64,000 bases of DNA from Deltaproteobacteria bacterium (GTDB lineage: Bacteria > Myxococcota_A > UBA796 > SXON01). Below, one piece after another: positions 19,798 to 28,643 of this stretch. The stretch is from positions 23,934-87,933 of the forward strand of contig CANFCK010000019.1 in assembly GCA_947445035.1 (NCBI GenBank). The letters are read 5' to 3'. A program made the translations under genes and the position numbers. The first letter of the stretch is position 1; every line of letters begins with the position of its first letter. Below the pieces are notes generated by a model. It did not search any database and was not told the origin of the DNA. It saw nothing but the letters and a program-made list of their open reading frames with translations.

Positions 19798-21117
19798 TCA
19801 GATCGCCCGAACCTTCCCGGCCAGCTCCGGCGCGCGCTTCCTAGCCGCCAACGTGGCATTTCGGCCATCTACGATGCGCACGCTGTGGCGGAGCACGAAG
19901 TCCCAGTCGTAGGCCTTGTGATCGGTCACCACCACGACCGCCTGATAGCCGCTGAGCGCCTCGGCGCTGAGCTCGATGCTGCGAAGCTCGCGTTCTCCGA
20001 CCTGAAGCGTCGCGACGAACGGGTCGTTGTAGTCCACCAGCGCGTGCTTCTTCTGGAGGTGGGTGATCACCTCCAACGCCGGCGACTCGCGCATGTCGGA
20101 GATGTTGGCTTTGTAGGCGACGCCGAGCACGAGCACGCGACTGTTCCGCAGCGGCAGCGCCGCGTCGTTGAGCACGTCGGCAAGGACCTCGACCACGTGC
20201 TCCGGCATTTTGCAGTTGATGGCGTCTGCCAGCTCGACGAAACGCGCGGTGAAGTTGTGCGCGCGCAGCTTCCAGGCCAGGTAGTGCGGGTCGATCGGGA
20301 TGCAATGCCCGCCGAGGCCGGGACCGGGGCGGAAGGGCATGAACCCGAAGGGCTTCGTCGCCGCAGCGTCGATGACTTCCCAAACGTCGAGATCGAGCTG
20401 CCGGCAGATCAGGGCGAACTCGTTGACCAGCGCGATGTTGACCATGCGAAAGGTGTTTTCGAGCAGCTTCACCGTCTCGGCCGTGGCCGGGGTCGACACC
20501 GGGTAGACCGTGTCGCAACAGCGCTGGTAGAGCGCGGTGGCGGCGGCCGAGCACGCCGGCGTCATGCCGCCCACCACCTTTGGCGTGTTCCGGATGCCGT
20601 AGGTTGGATTCCCGGGGTCCACCCGCTCGGGCGAGAAGGCGACCGCGACGTCCTTGCCCACCACCAGCCCGCGCTCTTCCAGCATCGGGACCAGGATCTC
20701 CTCGGTGGTGCCGGGGTAGGTGGTGCTTTCGAGCACGATGAGCTGTCCGGGGCGGGCATGGGCGGCCACCGCTTGGCCGGCGGCCACGATGTAGGAGATG
20801 TCGGGGTCCTTGGTGCGCCGCAGGGGCGTGGGCACGCAGATGATGACCGCGTCCGCCCGCGCGACGACGGACGCATCGATCCCGGCGACAAAACCCGCTG
20901 CGATGGCGGTGCGGAGCTGCTGATCGGAGATGTCCCCGACGTGAGAGCGCCCGTCGTTGAGCTGCGCGCACAGCCCGGCGTGCACGTCCAGGCCGAGCAC
21001 TTCGGCGCCCGACTCGGCCAGCTCCACGCACAGGGGCAAGCCGACGTAGCCGAGGCCCACCACGACCACGGTGGGGCGCGCGCCGGCCAGGCGGGCGGTG
21101 AGGGCGTTCAAGGGCAT
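19798..21117 (-). CDS. Nucleotide sugar dehydrogenase (UDP-GlcNAc/ManNAc 6-dehydrogenase type)
   Basis: 439 aa. NAD-binding Rossmann motif VVVVGLGYVGLPL near the N-terminus and the catalytic Cys motif GPGLGGHCIPIDPHYL, which is the WbpA/WecC/TviB form rather than the UDP-glucose dehydrogenase form. It oxidises C6 of a UDP-HexNAc to a uronic acid for surface polysaccharide. The start is the ATG at 21117, just before the Rossmann strand. It is divergent from a glycosyltransferase-methyltransferase pair, with 86 bases between them, so all three probably serve polysaccharide synthesis. Confidence 0.92.
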   Translation of the reverse strand: MPLNALTARLAGARPTVVVVGLGYVGLPLCVELAESGAEVLGLDVHAGLCAQLNDGRSHVGDISDQQLRTAIAAGFVAGIDASVVARADAVIICVPTPLRRTKDPDISYIVAAGQAVAAHARPGQLIVLESTTYPGTTEEILVPMLEERGLVVGKDVAVAFSPERVDPGNPTYGIRNTPKVVGGMTPACSAAATALYQRCCDTVYPVSTPATAETVKLLENTFRMVNIALVNEFALICRQLDLDVWEVIDAAATKPFGFMPFRPGPGLGGHCIPIDPHYLAWKLRAHNFTARFVELADAINCKMPEHVVEVLADVLNDAALPLRNSRVLVLGVAYKANISDMRESPALEVITHLQKKHALVDYNDPFVATLQVGERELRSIELSAEALSGYQAVVVVTDHKAYDWDFVLRHSVRIVDGRNATLAARKRAPELAGKVRAI

Positions 21118-21203
21118 CAGGGCTCCAAAGGTCGCGCGGGCTAACCCGGCGCGCCCCGTCGTGCTCCGCGTGTTAGCTGCCGCCGCCTTCCGGGGGCCCA
21201 GCC

Positions 21204-22211
21204 TTGAACTCTCCTCGTCCACTGCGCCTCCTGGTCATGATGCCGGCCCTCAACGAAGCCGCCACCATCGGTGCGGTGTTGGGGCGCGTGCCTCGCACCC
21301 TGCCGGGCATCGCCGAGATCACGATGTTGGTGATCGACGACGGCTCGACGGACGACACCGTCGCCATCTCGCGGGCGGCGGGCGCCCTGGTGATCAGCCA
21401 CGGTCGCAATCTCGGCGTTGGTACCGCCTTGCAGACCGGGCTCGCCGAGGCGTTGCGACGGGGGGTGGATCTCGCCGTGAACATCGACAGCGACGGGCAG
21501 TTCGCGCCCGAGGACATCGCCCGGATCGTGGTCCCGGTGGTCGAGGACCGCGCCGATTTCGTCACCGCCTCCCGTTTCCTTGATCCCGCGCTTCTGCCGG
21601 ACATGCCGGGTGTCAAGCGCCTCGGCAACTGGGGCATGGCGCGCATCATCAGCACGCTCATCGGCCAGTCCTTCGAGGACGTCAGCTGCGGATTCCGTTG
21701 TTACGGTCGTGAGGCGATGTTGCGGCTGGTGCTGCTCGGCCGCTTCACCTACACCCAGGAAAGTTTCCTGGTGCTCTCGCAGAAGGGCCTGCGGCTTCTG
21801 GAAATGCCGATGAAGGTCCGCGGGGTGCGGGAGTTCGGCAAGAGCCGCATCGCCAGCAACCTCTTCAAGTACGCGTGGCGAACGCTCGGCATCATCTTCG
21901 GGTTCATCCGGGATTATTCGCCGGGTATCCTGTTCGACAACCTCACGGGGTTGCTGCTCGCCGGCACGCTCGGCTTCGGCGGGTTCTTCACCTGGAACCG
22001 GCTCAGCACCGGGCAGTTCAGCCCCCACATCTGGGCGGGCTTTGTCGCCGCGTTCCTCTTGGGCCTCGCGCTCCTGGTTTTCGGTCTCGGGCAGATCGCG
22101 CTGATGGTGTCGCGACTTCGCAGCGTCCAAGAGCAACAACTATACCTGGTACGCCGATATCTTCCCCGTTTGGGCGATCCGCCCCCCCCCGGAGAACCCG
22201 ATGCGAATTGA
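21204..22211 (+). CDS. GT2 family glycosyltransferase with C-terminal membrane helices
   Basis: 335 aa. An N-terminal GT-A domain of the polyprenyl-phosphate sugar transferase kind: VMMPALNEAATIG, LVIDDGSTDDTV, GVGTALQTGL and the DSDGQF metal motif. About residues 235-315 contain two membrane helices (LLLAGTLGFGGFFTW and FVAAFLLGLALLVFGLGQIALMVSRL). I used the TTG at 21204, since a later ATG would cut off the first beta strand. Sugar donor and acceptor cannot be told. The next gene, a methyltransferase, overlaps by 11 bases. Confidence 0.88.
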   Translation: MNSPRPLRLLVMMPALNEAATIGAVLGRVPRTLPGIAEITMLVIDDGSTDDTVAISRAAGALVISHGRNLGVGTALQTGLAEALRRGVDLAVNIDSDGQFAPEDIARIVVPVVEDRADFVTASRFLDPALLPDMPGVKRLGNWGMARIISTLIGQSFEDVSCGFRCYGREAMLRLVLLGRFTYTQESFLVLSQKGLRLLEMPMKVRGVREFGKSRIASNLFKYAWRTLGIIFGFIRDYSPGILFDNLTGLLLAGTLGFGGFFTWNRLSTGQFSPHIWAGFVAAFLLGLALLVFGLGQIALMVSRLRSVQEQQLYLVRRYLPRLGDPPPPGEPDAN

Positions 22212-22857
22212 CGCCGCCACCCTCGGCGAAATGGCGGCCCTCCTTCGCGACGAAGATCGCGATGAGATGGCCATCCCCAGCTACCTGCACAAGAACCCCG
22301 CCCTCCGCTGGATGGCCTGGCGCCGGGTCGACGTCGTGGCCGGCCTGATCGAAACGCACTGCCCCCAAGGCGGCCGCGTGCTCGACTTCGGGTGCGGTAC
22401 CGGCGTGCTTTTCGAGTCGTCGTTGAAGCGGGCCACGTCCGTTGTGGGTGTCGACCTGGTTCTCGGCGCCGCAGAGCTGTGGAAGGCGAAGAAGCAGCTG
22501 GGTCAGGTGACGTTGTTGTCGCCCGAGGCCGCCTTTGCCGACGTCGAGCCCGGAAGCGTCGATGTGGTCGTCGCTGCAGAGGTGCTCGAACATATTGACG
22601 AGCCGACGAAGGAGCTCGCGTTCTTCAAGCGGGTGCTGCGCCCGGGCGGGACGTTGCTGGTCAGCCTCCCGACGGAGAACGCGCTGTACCGCTTCGGCAG
22701 GAAGTTGGCAGGGTTCTCCGGGCATTACCACGAGTCCAACGCGGCGGTGGTGGACGGGCGGATTCGCGAGGCCGGCTTCCGGTTGGTCAGCAGCTCGAAC
22801 ATTCCGCTGCCAGGGCCGGCGGCGATCTACTTCGTCGGGGTTTACGCCGTGGTCTAG
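22201..22857 (+). CDS. Class I SAM-dependent methyltransferase
   Basis: 218 aa. Motif I is VLDFGCGTGVLFESS (about residues 59-73), the acidic end of strand 2 is VVGVDL, and motif IV is VVVAAEVLEHIDEP, the ubiE/methyltransf_11 pattern. It overlaps the upstream glycosyltransferase by 11 bases, so it probably acts on a polysaccharide or lipid-linked sugar intermediate. The C-terminus ends PAAIYFVGVYAVV, which is hydrophobic and could touch the membrane. Confidence 0.88.
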   Translation: MRIDAATLGEMAALLRDEDRDEMAIPSYLHKNPALRWMAWRRVDVVAGLIETHCPQGGRVLDFGCGTGVLFESSLKRATSVVGVDLVLGAAELWKAKKQLGQVTLLSPEAAFADVEPGSVDVVVAAEVLEHIDEPTKELAFFKRVLRPGGTLLVSLPTENALYRFGRKLAGFSGHYHESNAAVVDGRIREAGFRLVSSSNIPLPGPAAIYFVGVYAVV

Positions 22858-22859
22858 GA

Positions 22860-24335
22860 CTACATCCGCACCCGCAGCGCCGCGCTCACGAGGTGCACTG
22901 TGCCACCGCCGAGGTTGTCGTTGGCAAAGAGATGCCCGCCCTGCACCAAGAGCGCCGGGCGCACCGGCCGAGTCCCGCCGATGGGCATGTCGCCAAGCTT
23001 CACGGCCCAGTCGATCTCGGTGCCCAGGCTGTAGCCCTCGGTCGTCTCGCCCAGGTGGTTGGTGGGAGTGCCACCGGCACGGAACGTCGTGAACGCCTGC
23101 TGTACGGGCTTGCTGCTCCACGCGAGGAGCACGCCCGCTTTGACGCTCAGCCACGGCGTCGGCGTGACCTCGACGATGGGCTGGAGAAAGCTCGCCGACC
23201 GCACGGCACCCTCGCCCACCAGGGCTTCCGCGCCGTCAGGAGCACTGCCGCTGTGCGCCGGATCAGAGAGTTGGGCGTAGGTCGCGGCGTCGATCGCCCC
23301 TTGCAGCTCGTCGAAGAGCACCATGCCGGCGTCGAAGTCGCGGTCGAAGCCGAAGTCCTCGCTGCGACCGTCGTCGGGATCGGTGTCGCCGCTGGCCCAA
23401 CCACCCCGCAAGGCCGCGCGCAGCGGAAGCGGGCTCAGCTTCACCTCCGCGAGCGCGCTGAGGCCTGCGGAACCGAGGGCGAGCCCGTCGCGACTGCTGT
23501 AGCTCTGCACCCGTGACGTCGTCCCGATGATGCCCGCACCTTCCACGGCGAAGCGCAGGGTGTTCTCCCCCGCCCTCAGCGGCAAGTCGCCGTACACATC
23601 GACGACGTGGGCCTGAGTGCGGCGCACGGCGTCGAGCTCGGTCTGGTCGCGGTAAACGTAGTAGACCCCGCCGCGGGCCTTGTTCGGTTCCCCATAGATG
23701 ACGGTGGCGACGGCCTGCCAGGCGGTCTCGCCGCCCTCCAGCGGGCTCCAGTCGGCCGACTCATCCTCGACCACGCGGTCACCGGCGATGGCGACGATGA
23801 GCGGCTGGGCCTCGATCGGGCGGGTGGCGGCCCGGAGGCGGAGCACGCGGTCGCCGAAGTCGTTGCGCCCGAACTCGGGGTCGTGCGCGCCGTCGTTGGC
23901 CAGCATGCCGAGGCCCCAATGCGAGGTGACCAAGCCGCCTTCCAGCGCGACCACACCAATGCGACCGCCGAGTGACAAACGCCGAGCGGTAAAGACGTCC
24001 GGCCGGGCGAAGGGGTCGGTGCTCTCGCGGTGGCGAGCGTCTTCGGTGCCGCGTAGATCCCACGGATCACCGCCGATCTGCGAGTCGAACAGGTCCCACT
24101 CGGTGCGGGCGTCCACCCCCTTCCATTTGACGTCCAAGCCCAGCCGCAGGCGGGTGTCGAGGACCATCCCCTGGCCGAGGGCGGTTCCCTCGTCGTCGAG
24201 CACGAGCTCGGCGGGAGGGAGCGTGCCGATCACCCGCGCCTCCATCGGCGTGACCCACGTCATGGCCGGCGTTTCTGCGGGCGGTGGTGGCGGGGGCACA
24301 TCGAACGCCAGCGCCGGGGCGAGCAGGGCGATCAT
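22860..24335 (-). CDS. Predicted outer-membrane beta-barrel protein (TIGR04551-like)
   Basis: 491 aa with a short signal (MIALLAPALA) and a Pro-rich start. The body has many alternating short beta strands, with blocks such as LDTRLRLGLDVKWKG, GGLVTSHWGLGMLANDG and GTEIDWAVKL, and ends in the aromatic/hydrophobic C-terminus SAALRVRM, like an outer-membrane barrel. The SHWGLGML block resembles the TIGR04551 family of Myxococcales, recalled rather than searched. It is coupled by ATGA to the upstream alpha/beta-hydrolase lipoprotein gene. Confidence 0.68.
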   Translation of the reverse strand: MIALLAPALAFDVPPPPPPAETPAMTWVTPMEARVIGTLPPAELVLDDEGTALGQGMVLDTRLRLGLDVKWKGVDARTEWDLFDSQIGGDPWDLRGTEDARHRESTDPFARPDVFTARRLSLGGRIGVVALEGGLVTSHWGLGMLANDGAHDPEFGRNDFGDRVLRLRAATRPIEAQPLIVAIAGDRVVEDESADWSPLEGGETAWQAVATVIYGEPNKARGGVYYVYRDQTELDAVRRTQAHVVDVYGDLPLRAGENTLRFAVEGAGIIGTTSRVQSYSSRDGLALGSAGLSALAEVKLSPLPLRAALRGGWASGDTDPDDGRSEDFGFDRDFDAGMVLFDELQGAIDAATYAQLSDPAHSGSAPDGAEALVGEGAVRSASFLQPIVEVTPTPWLSVKAGVLLAWSSKPVQQAFTTFRAGGTPTNHLGETTEGYSLGTEIDWAVKLGDMPIGGTRPVRPALLVQGGHLFANDNLGGGTVHLVSAALRVRM

Positions 24336-27328
24336 TCAGACACGGCCAGGGCGGGGATCCAGGCGCAGCTGGCGTCTTCCAGGCAGACGTCGTCGCTGAT
24401 GGCGAGGCCGTTCTGCTGGAAGTAAGAACCGATCTGCATCACCATGAACGTGGTGATGTCGAAGGGATCGTCGGGCTCGGGGAGGGCGAACCCGTGGGTG
24501 CCGGTGGTCCGGACGTAGGGCAGACGCATGGCGCTGACCCCGCCGTTGGTCTCGAGCGTCACCCGCAGCGGCGCCTCGGAAGGGGCCCCCGTGCCGTCAG
24601 TCCCGTTGTCGAGATCGTCGGCGTCGAACAAGCAGGAAGCGCCGTTGACATCGACGTAGGGACCGTGCTCTTCGAGGCCCTGGACCACCTTGCGGTCGAT
24701 GAGCCAACGGTCGATGCTGGTGCCGTATCGTTCGTCGTCGGCGCTGTCGTCCAGCCAACCCGCGCCGCGTGCCACCGCGATCTCGGCGTTGACCGAGACG
24801 ATGGTGTCCCCGGGCGTCGGCACCAGGAGGATGTTCCGCGCGACGCCGTTGAATGGCTCCTCGGTCAGCTTCCGCGCGTAGGCGATGGGGTCGCCCGGTT
24901 CGAGCACCGCGCCGAAGATGAACGCGGTCCGGCGCAGGTCGGGGGTGCCGCGGATTTTGCCCAGGCCCTCGGCGGCGGCGACCAGTTCGCTCCCTGCGAC
25001 GTACGTAGCGCCCTGGAACGCGACGTCGCCTTCCCAGGTGTCTATCGCTGCGAGCTCGTTGCCGTCGGCATCCTGGAAGCTCAGCCTCAAGAGGTCGCCC
25101 GCCGCCGCGTTGTCCGCGAGCGGGTAACGCGAGCCCGCTGGGGCGCCGTTTTCGGGAATGCCGGCCAGAGCCTTTTTCTCCCAGGCGCTGGCGGCGTCGG
25201 CCGGAATGCCCAGGCGGAAGCGGCCGTCGGTGGGGATGTAGCCTTCGCGCACCTCACCGTTGGACAGGTTCTCCAGGACCACGCGGCCACCGGCCGGGAA
25301 GCTCGGGAGCGTCGCCACCGGCAACTCGACCATGTCCCGCACCGAGTTCACGATCTGCACGACTTGCAGGCTGCCGTCTTCTTGTGGATAGCCCACGAAA
25401 AGTGGCGACATCAAGCGCCCGTGCATCGCCTCTACCGCGCCGCCGATCTCGGTTCGGATCGCCACATCAAGGAGGCCCCCGCCCGCCACGATCGGCGCCC
25501 ACGCGCTGACCTCGTCGATGACCGCCGCCGCCACCGCGGTGTTGATGCCGCCAAGGGAACCGCCTAGGACGTAGTTTTCGTTCTCGGCGCCGCCGATGTC
25601 GGGAACGCCGTCCCCGTCCCAGTCGCAGGACACCGCGGAGCTTCCGTCAGGGAGGGTCATCGTGCCCTTGCCGCAGAGGTTCACGCCGTCGATGAACGCC
25701 GCGTGGTCGACTGCCGCCTGGCGCACCATGTCGCGAGTGTGGAATGCGTCGGCGGTCCATTGGTCACCGCCCGAATCACCGATGCCGTCGTTGTCCAGAT
25801 CGCGGAAGCGGCTGTCCTGGAGGTGGGTGTAAAAGGCCAGAAGGCCCTTGCCGGTGAGCACCGGGACCAGCACTGCTTCGAGTTCGGTGTCCACCGTGGG
25901 CCCGTGTCCGGGGTAGTCGAAGGCGCACGCGGCCCAACCGAACCGATTGAAGGCCCAGGCAAAACCGAGGAAGTCGAAGCGGCTGGAGCCGTAGCCGTGG
26001 CCGAAGCTGACTACTGGCGCCGGTCCTTCCACTCCCTTGGGTAGGACACAGGTGAAGACCACGCGCTCCTCGCGGGCCTGGTACTCGCCGGTTGTGGCGT
26101 CCACCGCCCACAAATCGTCGCTGTCGTCGGCGGTGGGCCACGCCGCTTGGGTGCCATCGAGGTCGGCCATGAAGTTTGGCGTGGTGAAGCTGCCGCCGAC
26201 CACCGAGGAGCCGAACGCCCCGTAGTTTTCTACCAGCGCGTCGGCGGCGGCGCCGTCGAAGAGCCCCAGTTCCACCAGCGCGTCAAGCAGGGTGTCGACC
26301 GGCAGCGTCGTCGGGTTGACCCCCGCGAGCTCGTGGATCGTCGACGCTTCGTCGATGCCGGCGGGGAACTCCTCTTGGAGCGCGGCCAGCGGACCCTCGC
26401 CGAGCAGACCCTGGCGGGCGGCGCGAAGATCACCGGTGACGTCGCCAGTGGTGAAGGTCCAGGCGAACGCCACGTCCTCCAGCGCGAGACCGAGTTCCGG
26501 AAGGACAGTCTCCAGGGGGCGGAGCGCCTCTGTCTGGCGCAAGTGATGCACGTAGGGCCAGGGCGAGCGGATCGGAGCGCCGCTTTCTCCGGTAAGCCGG
26601 TTGGTCAGAACCACGGCGTAGGTGGTCTTTTCCCGCATCGGGCGGACCACGCGGAGCAGCAGGGTGTTGCTCTCCATTTCGTAGAACGTGAGCAGATCGT
26701 TGCGTGTGTCACCGCCTTCGGGCCACACGTTGGGATGGTCGAGCACGCCGTCGTTGTCGGTGTCCTCGCCCCAGTCGAGCACGCCGTTGGCGTTGAGGTC
26801 TTCGCTTTCTGTCTCAAACACCAGGGTTGGCGAGCTTGGGCGCGTGTCATTCGGAAAGTACCGATTGGGGTTGGGCACATCCATCGGAAAGCGACCCTGG
26901 CCCAGGTCCAGCGGCACCGGCTTGCCGTAGTCGGGCGAGTCCGGGGTGACGTCGATGAGGTACACCGCGTCATCGGCCAGCGCGGCAGTACCGTACTTGG
27001 CGTCGTCACGATGGCGCGTGACGAGATTCTGGATGTCGAGCGGCGCCCCGAAGGCCACGGAGACCGGCGCGTACACCCCGAAGCCGTCAAGGGTGTTGAG
27101 CTTGGCGCGGGCGTCACGTTCGAGCTGCGTGGGCGCGTCGGTTGGGATGTTGACGCGCAGCCCGGTGGGGCTGGTCACGTCGGTGCGCGTCGCGAGATCA
27201 GAAGGGAAGGGCACATCCGGAAGCGGCTGTGCATCCCACTCGTAGCGGACCATCGGGCCGTCGCCGTCAGGGGTGGCGCGGAGACCTTCGGGGTAGGGAG
27301 CACAGGCGAGCGCGAGCAGGAGGTGCAT
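24332..27328 (-). CDS. Large alpha/beta-hydrolase-like lipoprotein
   Basis: 998 aa. The signal MHLLLALAC ends in a lipobox. About residues 430-700 resemble an alpha/beta-hydrolase: VVSFGHGYGSSRFDFLGFAW (oxyanion-type HG), FDYPGHGPTVD, and the nucleophile elbow GGSLGG, with a later DTIVSVN and a His in the TTGTHGFALP stretch as possible catalytic acid and base. Several Asp-rich DxDGxxD stretches could bind calcium. The first 400 residues look like an Ig/BPA-type region. I chose the ATG at 27328 for its lipobox; a longer start exists 18 bases upstream. Substrate unknown. Confidence 0.75.
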   Translation of the reverse strand: MHLLLALACAPYPEGLRATPDGDGPMVRYEWDAQPLPDVPFPSDLATRTDVTSPTGLRVNIPTDAPTQLERDARAKLNTLDGFGVYAPVSVAFGAPLDIQNLVTRHRDDAKYGTAALADDAVYLIDVTPDSPDYGKPVPLDLGQGRFPMDVPNPNRYFPNDTRPSSPTLVFETESEDLNANGVLDWGEDTDNDGVLDHPNVWPEGGDTRNDLLTFYEMESNTLLLRVVRPMREKTTYAVVLTNRLTGESGAPIRSPWPYVHHLRQTEALRPLETVLPELGLALEDVAFAWTFTTGDVTGDLRAARQGLLGEGPLAALQEEFPAGIDEASTIHELAGVNPTTLPVDTLLDALVELGLFDGAAADALVENYGAFGSSVVGGSFTTPNFMADLDGTQAAWPTADDSDDLWAVDATTGEYQAREERVVFTCVLPKGVEGPAPVVSFGHGYGSSRFDFLGFAWAFNRFGWAACAFDYPGHGPTVDTELEAVLVPVLTGKGLLAFYTHLQDSRFRDLDNDGIGDSGGDQWTADAFHTRDMVRQAAVDHAAFIDGVNLCGKGTMTLPDGSSAVSCDWDGDGVPDIGGAENENYVLGGSLGGINTAVAAAVIDEVSAWAPIVAGGGLLDVAIRTEIGGAVEAMHGRLMSPLFVGYPQEDGSLQVVQIVNSVRDMVELPVATLPSFPAGGRVVLENLSNGEVREGYIPTDGRFRLGIPADAASAWEKKALAGIPENGAPAGSRYPLADNAAAGDLLRLSFQDADGNELAAIDTWEGDVAFQGATYVAGSELVAAAEGLGKIRGTPDLRRTAFIFGAVLEPGDPIAYARKLTEEPFNGVARNILLVPTPGDTIVSVNAEIAVARGAGWLDDSADDERYGTSIDRWLIDRKVVQGLEEHGPYVDVNGASCLFDADDLDNGTDGTGAPSEAPLRVTLETNGGVSAMRLPYVRTTGTHGFALPEPDDPFDITTFMVMQIGSYFQQNGLAISDDVCLEDASCAWIPALAVSE

Positions 27329-27355
27329 GGGGCCGTGGATTATCACGCGACGGGC

Positions 27356-27766
27356 TCACGACCGGTTCGCGATCCACGCCGTCCCATCGGCGTAGGTCTC
27401 CCGCTTCCACACCGGCACCCGCGCCTTGAGCTCGTCGATCGCGTAGCGGCTGGCTTCGTACGCCGCCACCCGGTGCGGCGAACCCACCGCGATGACGACG
27501 CTGGGCTCCCCGATCGCGACGGCGCCCACACGATGGACGATCGCGAGCCTGGTGTCAGGCCAGCGTTCGGCCACCTCGGCCGCAATGCGCGCCAGCTCGG
27601 CCACCGCCATCGGCTCGTAGGCTTCGTAGTGCAGGCCGGTCACGCCCTTGCCCAGGTTGTGGTCACGCGCCACGCCCGAGAAGACGAGGATGGCCCCGTG
27701 GGTCGGCGACGTCACCGCCGCTTCGACCGCGGCGACCTCGACGGCATCGGCCTGGAAGCGAAGCAC
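27356..27766 (-). CDS. moaE: Molybdopterin synthase catalytic subunit MoaE
   Basis: 136 aa. It converts precursor Z (cPMP) to molybdopterin together with MoaD. Typical stretches are HGAILVFSGVARDHNLGKGV, LHYEAYEPMA, RLAIVHRVGAVAIGEPSVVIAVGSPHR and the catalytic Lys in VPVWKRE. I chose the GTG at 27766, one base beyond the moaD stop; an ATG at 27808 would overlap moaD by 41 bases and add residues unlike MoaE. The molybdenum enzyme it serves is not in this window. Confidence 0.9.
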   Translation of the reverse strand: MLRFQADAVEVAAVEAAVTSPTHGAILVFSGVARDHNLGKGVTGLHYEAYEPMAVAELARIAAEVAERWPDTRLAIVHRVGAVAIGEPSVVIAVGSPHRVAAYEASRYAIDELKARVPVWKRETYADGTAWIANRS

Positions 27767-27767
27767 G

Positions 27768-27995
27768 TCAGCCTCCGCCCAATGGCGGCAGGAAAACGAC
27801 CTCGTCACCGTCGCAGAGCACGGTGGTGCCGGCCACGCGCTCCTGGTTCACCGCGAACGCCACCGGGAGCGCCGCGGGCAGGCCGAGGTCGCGGTAGAGG
27901 GAAGCGGCGGTACTACCCGGTGAAATCTCGCGCGACTCCTCCGGAGTGCCTCGAAGTTCACGCAGGTTGGCAAAGTAGCGGATGACGACGGTCAC
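27768..27995 (-). CDS. moaD: Molybdopterin synthase sulphur carrier MoaD
   Basis: 75 aa, ubiquitin-like fold with the C-terminal Gly-Gly (PPLGGG) that is thiocarboxylated to carry sulphur for molybdopterin. It begins MTVVIRYFANLRELRG, the usual MoaD start, and contains FAVNQERV and DEVVFLPPLGGG. It precedes moaE with a one-base gap. It is divergent from the lipoprotein gene at 28018, with only 22 bases between the two starts. Confidence 0.9.
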   Translation of the reverse strand: MTVVIRYFANLRELRGTPEESREISPGSTAASLYRDLGLPAALPVAFAVNQERVAGTTVLCDGDEVVFLPPLGGG

Positions 27996-28017
27996 ATCGC
28001 ACCGTTAACGGGGACCG

Positions 28018-28572
28018 ATGTGGCTTGCTCTCCTGTTGTCCTGCACGGGCGCCGACGAGCCGGCGGTACGCGCAGTGCGGCCGCCACCGCCGACCGTCGC
28101 CGCGGTGGCTGAAAAGCGGTTGACCGAGGAGATACGCACGTCGCCCCGGAACCTCGAGGTCAACTACGAGAAGCCGGCCGGGGTCTACATTGACGTTCAC
28201 TTCTTCGGCGGCCGCCGCTGGGACAACGTCCGCGACCTGATTGTGGACCAGTTCGGTCCGCTCCTGGGCGAAGAAATCGACAAACAGGGTCGCGAGGTCA
28301 AGATGCTGACGCGCGGCACCCTGACCATGGACCAGGGCGAGATCGACGAGATCGAGGTTGCCCTGCCCGAGCCGCTCCGTCGCCCCGAAGCGATGACGGC
28401 GTGCGGCTTCTCGGGCCTCGCCGACAAATATCTCGCGTTCTCTGGTGAGTTCCGCGTCACCCAGTTCCAGGGCTACCGCCGCATCCTGTTGCACCGCGTC
28501 TCGCGCGGCAGCGAGCTCATCGACAAGGTCACCGCGCAGAAGAAGCAGGATCGGATTCGGCATTTGCAGTAG
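28018..28572 (+). CDS. Putative lipoprotein, 184 aa
   Basis: The signal MWLALLLSC ends in a lipobox. The mature part is charged and compact, with NVRDLIVDQFGPLLGEEI, an alpha/beta pattern, and a basic C-terminus (TAQKKQDRIRHLQ). One additional Cys lies in MTACGFSG. I recognise no family. A small hairpin at 28601-28615 lies just downstream. Confidence 0.7.
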   Translation: MWLALLLSCTGADEPAVRAVRPPPPTVAAVAEKRLTEEIRTSPRNLEVNYEKPAGVYIDVHFFGGRRWDNVRDLIVDQFGPLLGEEIDKQGREVKMLTRGTLTMDQGEIDEIEVALPEPLRRPEAMTACGFSGLADKYLAFSGEFRVTQFQGYRRILLHRVSRGSELIDKVTAQKKQDRIRHLQ

Positions 28573-28600
28573 CTCTCTGCCGCGCCTCAGGCCCGGCAGC

Positions 28601-28615
28601 GCGCACCTCGTGCGC
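28601..28615 (+). terminator. Short hairpin downstream of the lipoprotein gene
   Basis: gcgcac / gtgcgc with a 3-base loop, 28 bases after the stop codon at 28572. There is no T-run. It lies directly before the degraded TetR copy, so it may serve as a factor-dependent end signal or be incidental. Confidence 0.3.
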
Positions 28616-28630
28616 CGTGCGCGACTATAG

Positions 28631-28641
28631 TAGCGACGCTA
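28631..28641. promoter_or_regulatory. Palindromic operator-like site, TetR copy 1
   Basis: TAGCGACGCTA, a perfect 5+1+5 palindrome ending 10 bases before the GTG (28652) that aligns with the start of the intact TetR gene at 46586. The same site and spacing recur at 46563-46575 and 63573-63583, which suggests an autoregulatory operator. Confidence 0.6.
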
Positions 28642-28643
28642 AC

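Noticed and set aside
24284..25567. Plus-strand frame of 427 codons opposite the large hydrolase gene
   Set aside because: Arg/Val/Gly/His-rich shadow with no motif; the minus-strand gene has a lipobox and a recognisable fold.
27767..27808. ATG at 27808 as the moaE start
   Set aside because: It would overlap moaD by 41 bases and add residues unlike MoaE; the GTG at 27766 next to the moaD stop fits better.
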